Below, one piece after another: positions 42,834-50,850 of a DNA stretch of 64,000 nt. The stretch spans positions 67,688 through 131,687 of the forward strand of contig DAVZID010000002.1 of the NCBI GenBank assembly GCA_052273485.1, given 5' to 3'. Below the pieces are notes generated by a model that was not told the DNA's origin, made no database searches, and worked only from the letters and a program-made list of their open reading frames with translations. A program made the position numbers and the translations under genes. How positions within the stretch are numbered: position 1 is the stretch's first letter; each line of letters starts with the position of its first letter. This DNA is from Anthropogastromicrobium sp052273485 (GTDB taxonomy: Bacteria; Bacillota; Clostridia; Lachnospirales; Lachnospiraceae).

Positions 42834-44864
42834 ATGGACAGCAAGAAATTCAGCAAACCGATCAGCTTAAAGCGGATCCAGTTAGAGGATGGATTCTGGA
42901 AGCCAGAGATGGAACTCGTAAGAAAGGAAGTAATCCCATATCAGTGGGAGACCTTAAATGACCGAGTACCAGAGGCAGCACCGAGCTATTGTATGCATAA
43001 TTTCAAGGTAGCAGGTAAGATGAACAAGGAAAAGAGACAGCAGGGCGCAAGCTATCAGGAGCCGGTTTACACATTCCGCGGCTTCGAGGCGCTTCCAGAT
43101 GATCCAAGACACCCGGATGATGACAAGTTCTACGGTTTTGTCTTCCAGGACAGTGATTTTTCCAAGTGGATTGAGGCTGTTGCCTATTCACTTACTCAGC
43201 ACCCAGATCCAGAGCTTGAGAAAATTGCAGATGGTGCAATCGACATCGTGTGTGCTGCGCAGTTAGAAAATGGTTATCTGGATACCTATTACATCATCAA
43301 CGGTATGGATAAGATGTTTACCAATTTGAAGGATCATCATGAACTGTACTGCTTTGGTCATCTGACAGAAGGTGCAGTTGCGTACTATCAGGCAACTGGT
43401 AAGGACAAGCTGTTAAAGGCTGCGATGCGTTTTGCTGATTTTATTGCTTCCTATTTTGGAACAGAGGAAGGCAAGTGCAAGGGCTATCCAGGTCATGAGA
43501 TCGCAGAGATGGCACTGGTTCGTCTGTATGAGGTAACTGGTGAGGAGAAGTATAAGAAACTGGCCGAATATTTTGTCAACCAGAGAGGTACACAGCCGTA
43601 CTATTTTGACAGTGAGGGCAATGTACCGGAGAGAGAAAAGAAAACCAAGATCCGCTATCAGTATTATCAGGCACATCTGCCGGTAAGAGAGCAGACTGTA
43701 GCAACAGGTCATGCTGTTCGCGCCGTTTATTTGTATTCTGGTATGGCAGATGTTGCCAGACTGACAGGCGATGAGTCACTGTATCAGGCTTGTGAGAATC
43801 TGTGGAACAACATCACGACAAAACAGATGTACGTGACAGGTGGAATTGGACAGACTCATCACGGTGAAGCATTTACATTTGATTATGATATGCCAAATGA
43901 TACAAACTATGCAGAGACTTGTGCATCCATCGGTCTTGTTTTCTTTGCACGTCGTATGCTTGAGATGAAGCCAGATTCCAAGTATGCCGATGTCATGGAG
44001 CTTGCACTTCACAATGGTGTACTGAGCGGTATGGCACTCGATGGAAAGAGTTTCTTCTATGTCAATCCGCTTTCTGTCAATCCGAGAAGCTGTCACGAGG
44101 ATCCAGGCAAGCAGCATGTAAAGCCGGTTCGTCAGAAGTGGTTTGGCTGTGCTTGCTGTCCGCCAAACTTAGCGCGTCTGCTCAGCTCCATTGGTTCCTA
44201 TGCGTACACTGAAAATGAGGATACATTGTGGGTACATCTGTATGCAGGTGGTACCATTGAGAAGGAAGTAAATGGACAGAAGGCAAATGTTGTGATCACC
44301 TCTGGCTTCCCGTGGAATGGCGATGTTACCCTTAAGGTAGAGAGTGAGCAGCCGGTAACGATGACCGTAGCGCTTCGTATTCCTGGCTGGTGTGGTGAGG
44401 ACTTTGAGCTGGAAGGCGCTGTTGGCAAGGAGTGCCGCATGGAAGCTGGTTATCTGTACGTAACAGGCGAGTGGAAGAAGGAAGATTTGTTAAAGCTTCG
44501 CTTTGCAATGAAGGTAAAGGTGCTTCAGGCAGACAGCAGAGTTCGTCAGGACGAGGGCAAGGTTGCCGTTATGAGAGGTCCTGTTGTCTATTGTTTGGAA
44601 GAGGCTGATAATGGCAAGGGACTTCCACTTGTTCGCATCAAGCCAGATGCCGTCTTTACTGAGGAAGAGACAAATGAGCTTGGCTTCCCGATGGTAATGC
44701 TTCGCGTGAACGCAAAGGCAAAGAAGCCAGTTACCGTGGAGAGTGGATTGTATCAGACATGGCAGAAGCCAGTATATGAGGAAAAGGAACTTCGTTTGAT
44801 CCCTTACTATGCGTGGGCAAACCGCGGTGAGGGCGAGATGGAGGTATGGGTAAATCAGTTATGA
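42834..44864 (+). CDS. Glycoside hydrolase family 127 beta-L-arabinofuranosidase
   Basis: 676 residues from ATG 42834 (RBS AAAGGGAGG; an in-frame start inside the previous gene is not used). The catalytic zinc-thiolate site is visible: ETC at 361-363 and GCACCPPN with Cys439, Cys441, Cys442. In the Bifidobacterium enzyme of this family, one Glu and three Cys bind zinc and one Cys is the nucleophile. Helical barrel from about 80 to 450, then beta domains. It releases L-arabinose from beta-L-arabinofuranosyl chains such as hydroxyproline-linked glycans. The stop overlaps the next start. Confidence 0.93.
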   Translation: MDSKKFSKPISLKRIQLEDGFWKPEMELVRKEVIPYQWETLNDRVPEAAPSYCMHNFKVAGKMNKEKRQQGASYQEPVYTFRGFEALPDDPRHPDDDKFYGFVFQDSDFSKWIEAVAYSLTQHPDPELEKIADGAIDIVCAAQLENGYLDTYYIINGMDKMFTNLKDHHELYCFGHLTEGAVAYYQATGKDKLLKAAMRFADFIASYFGTEEGKCKGYPGHEIAEMALVRLYEVTGEEKYKKLAEYFVNQRGTQPYYFDSEGNVPEREKKTKIRYQYYQAHLPVREQTVATGHAVRAVYLYSGMADVARLTGDESLYQACENLWNNITTKQMYVTGGIGQTHHGEAFTFDYDMPNDTNYAETCASIGLVFFARRMLEMKPDSKYADVMELALHNGVLSGMALDGKSFFYVNPLSVNPRSCHEDPGKQHVKPVRQKWFGCACCPPNLARLLSSIGSYAYTENEDTLWVHLYAGGTIEKEVNGQKANVVITSGFPWNGDVTLKVESEQPVTMTVALRIPGWCGEDFELEGAVGKECRMEAGYLYVTGEWKKEDLLKLRFAMKVKVLQADSRVRQDEGKVAVMRGPVVYCLEEADNGKGLPLVRIKPDAVFTEEETNELGFPMVMLRVNAKAKKPVTVESGLYQTWQKPVYEEKELRLIPYYAWANRGEGEMEVWVNQL

Positions 44865-45637
44865 TTACAGTACAGGCAGTAAAGAACGATGGAAGCGTTA
44901 TTGCAGAGGCGTCTGGGGCAAAGGAGGTAAATTTACCGCTGTCCCACATCTATGAGGAAGGCGACCGCATTGTATTCAAGGTGGATGAAACACCAGCATT
45001 TTATGTATTTCAAGCGGATGATGCGCTAGGTGAGGCACTTGTCTATGTGACAGGAGAGGTTTCCTATGAGATTCCGTTTGGGGAAAAGAAGGTGTGCTAT
45101 TCTCCGAAGATTTTTTCTGGCGAGAGTCATCTGATTACGGCGCGAAAGGCAAGAGAGTGGGAGCATGAGGCGTACCGCAATCTGGCTGTCAATGTAATGG
45201 ATCAGCACGGTGATACCAACTGCTACCCGCATGCGACCGCAAACGTGGAGACGCGCGGGGAATCGGTTTTTGCCGCACGCAACGCGATTGATGGTGTGAC
45301 TGCAAACCACTCGCATGGCTACTGGCCATATGGTTCCTGGGGCATTAACCAGAATCCGAAGGCGACGATTTGCATCGATTTCGGAAGAGAAGTGACCACG
45401 GATCGCATTGAGATTTATACACGTGCGGACTTCCCACATGATGCATGGTGGACGCAGGCAACGGTTCACTTCTCGGATGATACGACGATGGTGTGTGATC
45501 TTGTGAAGACGGATGAGGGACAGGAGTTTACGTTCCCGCCGAAGAAGGTTCGCTGGGTGCAGCTCGAGGAACTGATCAAGGCGGATGATCCATCTCCGTT
45601 CCCGGCGCTGTCACAGGTGAAAGTGTACGGAAAGTGA
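44861..45637 (+). CDS. Carbohydrate-binding (discoidin-like) protein
   Basis: 258 residues from ATG 44861, overlapping the GH127 stop (ATGA); an ATG at 44846 is in frame but too close to GGAGG. No signal peptide or catalytic motif. The C-terminal 150 residues fit an F5/8-type C (discoidin) jelly roll: NAIDGVTANHSHGYWPYGSW, then INQNPKATICIDFGREVTTDRIEIYTRADFPHD and WVQLEEL. Such modules bind carbohydrates; the partner GH127 may use it as accessory domain. Confidence 0.75.
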   Translation: MITVQAVKNDGSVIAEASGAKEVNLPLSHIYEEGDRIVFKVDETPAFYVFQADDALGEALVYVTGEVSYEIPFGEKKVCYSPKIFSGESHLITARKAREWEHEAYRNLAVNVMDQHGDTNCYPHATANVETRGESVFAARNAIDGVTANHSHGYWPYGSWGINQNPKATICIDFGREVTTDRIEIYTRADFPHDAWWTQATVHFSDDTTMVCDLVKTDEGQEFTFPPKKVRWVQLEELIKADDPSPFPALSQVKVYGK

Positions 45638-45644
45638 TGTGGGA

Positions 45645-45727
45645 GTGCAACCCGAAAGTGTAGTGCGGTCCGAAAGGTTGTGAAAATGGCACCTAACCAA
45701 ATTACTTTAAGTAGCTTGGCAGGTGCC
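45645..45727. terminator. Tail-repeat fragment and hairpin between convergent genes
   Basis: GGCACCT (45688-45694) pairs with AGGTGCC (45721-45727), with CCAA/TTGG and ACTT/AAGT nested inside. On the minus strand ATTTT follows. Just before it, minus-strand ACTTTCGGGTTGCAC repeats the tail unit of dispersed element R1 without any element core. Confidence 0.65.
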
Positions 45728-45741
45728 CTTAAAAAATGAGT

Positions 45742-47202
45742 TTACGATTTCCTCTTTTTATAGTTCTCTCCAAAACGGCGGATACGCTTGCGGCGTCTGC
45801 TGTTTGCGGTAAGAGCAGCAGTCAAGAGAAAGACAACAAATAAGATCAAGACAATCGCAGCGGCAGCAAACAGTCCGGTCATAAATTTGTGATCGCTCTC
45901 GATGACTGGCGCTGCGCTTTCGTTTTGCTCGTCGAGAGAAGCGGCTGCGCTGTTGTCTTCAAAGGATTCATCTTCAAGAGAGCTGTCTTCGACAGAAGCA
46001 TCGGTATTCGAGTTGGATTCAAGAGATTCACCAGATTCAGTTTCTTTCTGTGTAGCAGCACTTGCCGCAGCCTTACCGGCGGTGATGCCAGCTTCTGTGT
46101 TTGGCGAGATGTCAAGAAGCATTCCGGTCACGATTGCGCTTGCATCATGCAGATTTTTCTGAACACGGCCCGGAAGAAGTTCATTTAAGCGGTTGAGATC
46201 ATCAAATTCTGTATGCATGATTTGTCCGCCTGTGGAAGCAAATACTTCGTTAGCTGTCTGATAATGACAGGTCAGATGAGTTTCATCATTGCCGCCGGTG
46301 CCGTCATCGTTGCACCATAGGCTTGCTTCCATATATAAATATGGAATGCCTTCCTTGGCAAAATAGTAACTGTCACTTCCGAGAAGTCTTGTTGGAGATT
46401 GAAATTCTTCGACCTGTTCAGGTAGTGTATACAGATCCAGACCGAGGTCATCGGCAATTAGATTTGCCTCATCATAGACCCAATCGCGCGTCAGTTCACC
46501 GTCGTCATTGTATTCGCCGCCATATCCATAGAGCCGGTCACCACCGCCAATGGAATCCAGGTTGATGCAGCAAAGCACATCGTCAAGTAAGTTGTTTGGA
46601 ATCAGATAGGTGTAGACAAAGCAGCTAGAGCCGGCATAGGCACCATACTCCTCGGTATCAAAAAATACAAACTGGAGTGTACATGGTGTTTCAAGATCAT
46701 GGAAGCGATGAGCTAGCTCAAGAAGAACAGACACACCAGAGCCGTTATCGTCCACACCAGCAGTCGGCATGCTGTCATAGTGCGCACCGATCACGATTGT
46801 TTTCTCTGAATTGCCTGGCTTTGTGACAAAATAGTTGGTTCCGGTAAAGTCAAAATGGGTGAAATCCTGAGTGGAAACTTCATAGCCGTAGCTTTCAAGC
46901 TGAGATTGAATCCACAGTCCTGCATTGGCTACGTTCGCAGAACGGTTCTTTTCTTCATTGATTCGCTGTGGGAAGTTTTGGTAAATTGCTTCAAGGTTGG
47001 AATAAGCCTCAACTCCATAGAGATCCTCGGAAACCGTTTCCTGTGTTTCTGATACAGATTCTGTTTCATTTTGTGTGTCTTGTGCTTCAACGGAACTGGA
47101 TTCTGCCGGTATATCAGCGCCAAAAGCGTAGGTCGGTAACAAAAAAACTGCTGTTGACAGCATACAGACGGCCGCTTTTTCAAAAAAGGTACGGATGCGC
47201 AT
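45742..47202 (-). CDS. M28-family zinc aminopeptidase, membrane-anchored
   Basis: 486 residues. N-terminal signal sequence (about 1-29), a Ser/Thr/Glu-rich linker, then the M28 domain: IGAHYDSMPTAGVDDNGSGV (His and Asp ligands), FFDTEEYGAYAGS (catalytic and ligand Glu), INLDSIGGGD and ETHLTCHYQT (last His). After an acidic Ser-rich spacer, a C-terminal membrane helix (about 445-467) and a basic tail RRRKRIRRF anchor it to the outer face of the membrane. It likely trims extracellular peptides. RBS GAAGGGAG precedes ATG on the minus strand. Confidence 0.9.
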   Translation of the reverse strand: MRIRTFFEKAAVCMLSTAVFLLPTYAFGADIPAESSSVEAQDTQNETESVSETQETVSEDLYGVEAYSNLEAIYQNFPQRINEEKNRSANVANAGLWIQSQLESYGYEVSTQDFTHFDFTGTNYFVTKPGNSEKTIVIGAHYDSMPTAGVDDNGSGVSVLLELAHRFHDLETPCTLQFVFFDTEEYGAYAGSSCFVYTYLIPNNLLDDVLCCINLDSIGGGDRLYGYGGEYNDDGELTRDWVYDEANLIADDLGLDLYTLPEQVEEFQSPTRLLGSDSYYFAKEGIPYLYMEASLWCNDDGTGGNDETHLTCHYQTANEVFASTGGQIMHTEFDDLNRLNELLPGRVQKNLHDASAIVTGMLLDISPNTEAGITAGKAAASAATQKETESGESLESNSNTDASVEDSSLEDESFEDNSAAASLDEQNESAAPVIESDHKFMTGLFAAAAIVLILFVVFLLTAALTANSRRRKRIRRFGENYKKRKS

Positions 47203-47294
47203 AGTGTAACTCCCTTCATAATGTGATATAATAAGTTCGGTATCATATTATAAGAAAATTTACTGAAAATTTCAAGCAGAAAGGAAAACGAATA

Positions 47295-47852
47295 ATGAAG
47301 TTATTAATTGCATCGGATATTCACGGCTCTGCATACTGGTGCAGCCGCCTGATGGAAGCATATGAAAACGAAAAGGCAGACAGAATGATTCTGCTGGGTG
47401 ATATTCTGTACCATGGTCCGCGAAACGCACTTCCAAAGGAGTATGATCCGCAGCGCGTTTGCGATCTGTTAAATCCGATCAGTGATCGCATTCTCTGTGT
47501 CAGAGGAAATTGTGACGCAGATGTCGATCAGTGGCTATTACAGTTTCCAATTTTGGCAGATTATAGCTGGATGCTAGAGGGGGATCGCGTAATCTACCTG
47601 ACACATGGCCATGTGTATGGAAAGGATTTTCGAAAAGACGAAAGCTTTCCGCCGCTTCGAAAAGAAGATGTCGTGTTATCAGGGCATACGCATATTCCGA
47701 TCACAGAGCCAACCGATGGTGGTCTGTTTTTTAACCCAGGCTCTGTTTCCATTCCAAAGAACGGAAGCAAAAATGGCTACATGACGCTGGAAAATGGTCT
47801 GTTTATCTGGAAAAGCTTTGATGACGGTGAGTACGCACGCTATCAATTATAA
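47295..47852 (+). CDS. yfcE: YfcE-type metallophosphoesterase
   Basis: 185 residues. Calcineurin-like metal motifs: SDIHGSAYW (start), LLGDILYHG, RGNCDAD, THGHVYG and LSGHTHIP followed by NPGSVSIPK. YfcE-type enzymes hydrolyse phosphodiesters with Mn2+. RBS AGAAAGGAAA precedes ATG. Divergent from the M28 peptidase gene. Confidence 0.93.
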   Translation: MKLLIASDIHGSAYWCSRLMEAYENEKADRMILLGDILYHGPRNALPKEYDPQRVCDLLNPISDRILCVRGNCDADVDQWLLQFPILADYSWMLEGDRVIYLTHGHVYGKDFRKDESFPPLRKEDVVLSGHTHIPITEPTDGGLFFNPGSVSIPKNGSKNGYMTLENGLFIWKSFDDGEYARYQL

Positions 47853-47903
47853 TACAATACGGTTCATGGAACGCATGAATGGTGGCTATGAAAAATAGTA
47901 GCA

Positions 47904-47931
47904 TTGCAATTTATGAAATGTTTGATATAAT
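47904..47931 (+). promoter_or_regulatory. Promoter upstream of the mrp leader
   Basis: TTGCAA (47904-47909), 16 bases, TATAAT (47926-47931). The transcript would begin near 47938, leaving a 150-base leader before the mrp-like gene. Confidence 0.7.
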
Positions 47932-47940
47932 AGTTGGGAA

Positions 47941-48050
47941 ACATAACGGCAGTGGCGGGCGGAGAAAAATCGGTATCCCCACTGACAGGAAGCAGGTCAC
48001 AGTCGAACTATTTTCGACATGTCAGACTCCACGAGAGTACCGACTGTGAG
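47941..48050 (+). ncRNA. Candidate structured leader upstream of mrp
   Basis: CAGTGG (47950-47955) pairs with CCACTG (47979-47984). TCACAGTCG (47997-48005) pairs perfectly with CGACTGTGA (48041-48049). A local hairpin GTCGAA/TTCGAC (48002-48007 with 48013-48018) uses the same bases and excludes the longer stem. Two mutually exclusive folds in a conserved-looking GC-rich leader within an AT-rich surrounding suggest a switch or other cis-acting RNA. I cannot assign it to a known riboswitch class. Confidence 0.45.
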
Positions 48051-48087
48051 TTGAAACAATGATCAAGGTAGAAAAGAGGAAATTAAA

Positions 48088-48918
48088 ATGAGTGAATGCA
48101 GCAGCAAAGGCACTTGTGGAAAAAGCTCCTGCGAGGGATGCAGCCAGAATACGGCTAAGGGGCCACAGAGCATGCAGGTAAAAGAAAATGCACACAGCCA
48201 TGTAAAGAAGGTAATCGGCGTTGTCAGTGGCAAGGGCGGTGTTGGTAAGTCTATGGTAACTTCCCTTCTTGCAGTCGCAATGAATCGTAAGGGTTATAAA
48301 ACCGCGATTATGGATGCCGATATCACAGGACCATCCATTCCGACCGCATTTGGTTTAAAGGATCATGCCGTAGCAGATGACAATGGATTATTACCAGAGG
48401 TAACGGAAAAGGGGATTAAGGTAATGTCCTTAAATCTTCTTCTGGAAGATGCGACCGATCCAGTTGTCTGGAGAGGACCGATCATTTCAGGAACCGTATC
48501 ACAGTTTTGGACTGAAGTTTGCTGGGGCGATGTCGATTATATGTTTGTTGATATGCCGCCGGGAACAGGTGATGTTGCGCTGACTGTATTCCAGTCCCTG
48601 CCGCTTGCCGGAATCGTCATCGTTACCTCTCCTCAGGAGTTGGTATCCATGATCGTAACCAAGGCAGTAAAGATGGCAGAAATGATGAATGTTCCGGTAC
48701 TCGGAATCGTTGAAAACATGTCTTACTTCGTATGTCCAGACTGTGGAAAGAAGCATTTCCTGTTTGGAACTAGCAGTATTGAGAAGGTAGCAGCCGAGCA
48801 CGGTATTTCAGTGATTGATTACCTGCCGCTTGATCCGAAGATGGCCGCCCTGTGTGATGCCGGTAAGATGGAGGATGCACCGGAAGGGCTCCTCGAAACG
48901 ATAAGTCAATCTTTGTAA
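48088..48918 (+). CDS. Mrp/NBP35-family iron-sulfur carrier ATPase
   Basis: 276 residues. Deviant P-loop SGKGGVGKSM near residue 45, then DADITGPSIP and DMPPGTGDVALT. The N-terminus is Cys-rich (CSSKGTCGKSSCEGC), a likely Fe-S site as in eukaryotic NBP35, and the C-terminal part has CPDCGKK. Members assemble or carry [4Fe-4S] clusters. The gene has its own promoter and a long structured leader, and is followed by element R4. Confidence 0.92.
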   Translation: MSECSSKGTCGKSSCEGCSQNTAKGPQSMQVKENAHSHVKKVIGVVSGKGGVGKSMVTSLLAVAMNRKGYKTAIMDADITGPSIPTAFGLKDHAVADDNGLLPEVTEKGIKVMSLNLLLEDATDPVVWRGPIISGTVSQFWTEVCWGDVDYMFVDMPPGTGDVALTVFQSLPLAGIVIVTSPQELVSMIVTKAVKMAEMMNVPVLGIVENMSYFVCPDCGKKHFLFGTSSIEKVAAEHGISVIDYLPLDPKMAALCDAGKMEDAPEGLLETISQSL

Positions 48919-48945
48919 TATGGAAACAGTATTCGTAACGTAAAC

Positions 48946-49017
48946 GGCGGGTGAGGCGAATGTGATTTACGAGGCCGAACGTTGTAGCGGGACTTCAAAC
49001 ACTTCGCCGAAGCCTCC
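48946..49017 (+). repeat. Dispersed intergenic element, short copy R4
   Basis: GGCGAA (48955-48960) pairs with TTCGCC (49003-49008), and outside an internal loop GGCGG (48946-48950) faces CCTCC (49013-49017) with one mismatch. The core TTTACGAGGCCGAACGTTG (48966-48984), followed by TAGCGGGAC, is nearly identical to R3. The inner GCGGAA hairpin block present in R1-R3 is missing. A CTTCGTTGATCGATCGGGG tail follows. Confidence 0.8.
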
Positions 49018-49045
49018 TTCGTTGATCGATCGGGGAGCCATCCTC

Positions 49046-49087
49046 AAAGACTTTTTTGCAATAGGACTTGCAAAGAAGTCTTTTTTT
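49046..49087 (+). terminator. Terminator after mrp and element R4
   Basis: AAAGACTT and AAGTCTTT, with TTGCAA/TTGCAA nested inside, are followed by a run of seven T. Confidence 0.8.
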
Positions 49088-49185
49088 GATTATAATAATG
49101 TATACAAAGTACAAGCCATATACAAAACAAAACAGAAGCAAACAAGAAAAGCCTGTACAAAGTTTGAGAAGGGTGATAAGAAAAT

Positions 49186-50079
49186 ATGGATTTAATGCAG
49201 TTAAGAGCAATGGCAAAAATCAATCTTGGTCTGGACGTTGTCAGAAGACGCGAGGACGGATATCATGAGGTGCGAATGATCATGCAGACCATTCGCATGT
49301 TTGACCGTGTCACGGTTTACCGTATCCCCGAGCCGGAGATTCGTATCTCCAGCAACCTGCATTTTCTTCCAGTAAATGAAAATAACATCGCATACAAGGC
49401 GGCTCGTTTGATGATTGACAAGCAGCCAATCAGAGGCGGCGTCAGCATCAGTCTGCAAAAGCGAATCCCGGTAGCAGCCGGCATGGCAGGCGGCAGTGCA
49501 GATGCGGCAGCCGTATTATATGCGATGAACCGTATTTTTCATATGAATTACACATTGGAAGAGTTAATGGATTTTGGCGTAAAGCTTGGTGCAGACGTGC
49601 CATACTGCCTGATGAGAGGAACCGCATTAGCAGAGGGTATTGGAGAGGATCTTACCAGATTACCATCCTGCCCACCATGCTATGTTGTCATCGCAAAGCC
49701 GGCGATCTCGGTTTCCACACGATTTGTCTATGAAAACCTACATTTGGATGAAAATACCAAACACCCAGATATTTATGGGTTGGCAGATGCGATCTGCCGT
49801 CAGGATCTGCGCGGTATGATTTCATACATGGGAAATGTGCTCGAGAGTGTCACGATTCCGGCCTATCCGATTATCGGTGAGATCAAAGAACGCCTGATGG
49901 AAAATGGTGCAATGGTATCGCTGATGAGCGGAAGTGGCCCAACTGTATTTGGTTTATTTGATAATTACGAGATGGCACTTCGCGCAAAAGAGGCACTGTT
50001 AGACTGGGGACAGATTCCGCTTGTCTATGTGACGGATCTGTATTGCGTGCGCGATGAGACACCGGTAAATCGCTGGTAA
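49186..50079 (+). CDS. ispE: 4-diphosphocytidyl-2-C-methyl-D-erythritol kinase
   Basis: 297 residues. The GHMP-kinase fold begins AKINLGLDVVRRREDGYHEV, the ATP loop is PVAAGMAGGSADAAAVL, and the C-terminal motif is MSGSGPTVFGLF. It phosphorylates CDP-methylerythritol in the MEP route to isoprenoids. RBS GAGAAGGGTG precedes ATG. The next gene, a GntR regulator, begins 109 bases later as is common in Clostridia. Confidence 0.95.
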   Translation: MDLMQLRAMAKINLGLDVVRRREDGYHEVRMIMQTIRMFDRVTVYRIPEPEIRISSNLHFLPVNENNIAYKAARLMIDKQPIRGGVSISLQKRIPVAAGMAGGSADAAAVLYAMNRIFHMNYTLEELMDFGVKLGADVPYCLMRGTALAEGIGEDLTRLPSCPPCYVVIAKPAISVSTRFVYENLHLDENTKHPDIYGLADAICRQDLRGMISYMGNVLESVTIPAYPIIGEIKERLMENGAMVSLMSGSGPTVFGLFDNYEMALRAKEALLDWGQIPLVYVTDLYCVRDETPVNRW

Positions 50080-50188
50080 CCAGTAACTACTGACGCATCA
50101 TATGTTGAAAAAAATAAAAAATATTGATCTATTTTGCATATGTTGCAGAAAAAAATTCTTTACTATTTACTAAGAAAGAGAGGACCGT

Positions 50189-50845
50189 ATGGAGGATTTT
50201 CAGATTAATGAATACCTTCCTCTTAGGGATGTTGTATTTGAAACACTCCGACAGAAAATACTAAAGGGAGAACTAAAACCGGGAGAGCGCCTGATTGAGG
50301 TGGCACTAGCACAGCGTCTAGGCGTCAGCCGAACCCCGGTTCGTGAGGCAATTCATAAATTGGAGCAGGAAGGTCTTGTTGTGATGGCACCAAGAAAAGG
50401 TGCACAAGTGGCAACGATCTCTGCGCAGAGCGTGCGCGATGTGCTTGAGGTGCGAAAAGCCATGGAGTGCCTGGCTGTCTGTCTTGCGATTGCCCGCATT
50501 ACACCGCAGGAGCGTATCGCACTGCGACAGGCAGAGGAGGCATTTGCCACGGCGAGCAGAGGAAACGATCTGCGTCTGATTGCACAGAAGGATGAAGAAT
50601 TTCATAAAGTAATTTATGTGGCGACCAAAAATCCAAAGCTTGACATGCTGCTCAATAACTTAAGAGAGCAGATGTATCGCTATCGTTTCGAGTACATTAA
50701 GGATGCGAATATGCGCGAGGATTTGCGTCGTGAGCACAGAGAGATCACCGATGCCATTATAAAAGGCGAATGTGAGCGTGCAAAAGCTGCGATCAGTCTT
50801 CATATTGAAAAACAGGAAGAAAATATTTTGAAAAACCTACTATAA
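50189..50845 (+). CDS. GntR-family regulator, FadR/FCD subgroup
   Basis: 218 residues. N-terminal winged helix: LRQKILKGELKPGERLIEVALAQRLGVSRTPVREAIHKLEQEGLV. C-terminal FCD helical domain with the metal ligands (Asp/His pattern EEFHKVIY and HREITDAI, then HIEKQEENI) near 80-215. FCD regulators respond to organic or sugar acids. The gene follows ispE and may have an unrelated target; the sensor ligand is unknown. Confidence 0.9.
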   Translation: MEDFQINEYLPLRDVVFETLRQKILKGELKPGERLIEVALAQRLGVSRTPVREAIHKLEQEGLVVMAPRKGAQVATISAQSVRDVLEVRKAMECLAVCLAIARITPQERIALRQAEEAFATASRGNDLRLIAQKDEEFHKVIYVATKNPKLDMLLNNLREQMYRYRFEYIKDANMREDLRREHREITDAIIKGECERAKAAISLHIEKQEENILKNLL

Positions 50846-50850
50846 TAAAT

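Noticed and set aside
13050..49017. Dispersed element as insertion sequence
   Set aside because: No copy carries a transposase frame or obvious target-site duplication; the paired base changes fit a folded RNA better, though a MITE origin is not excluded.
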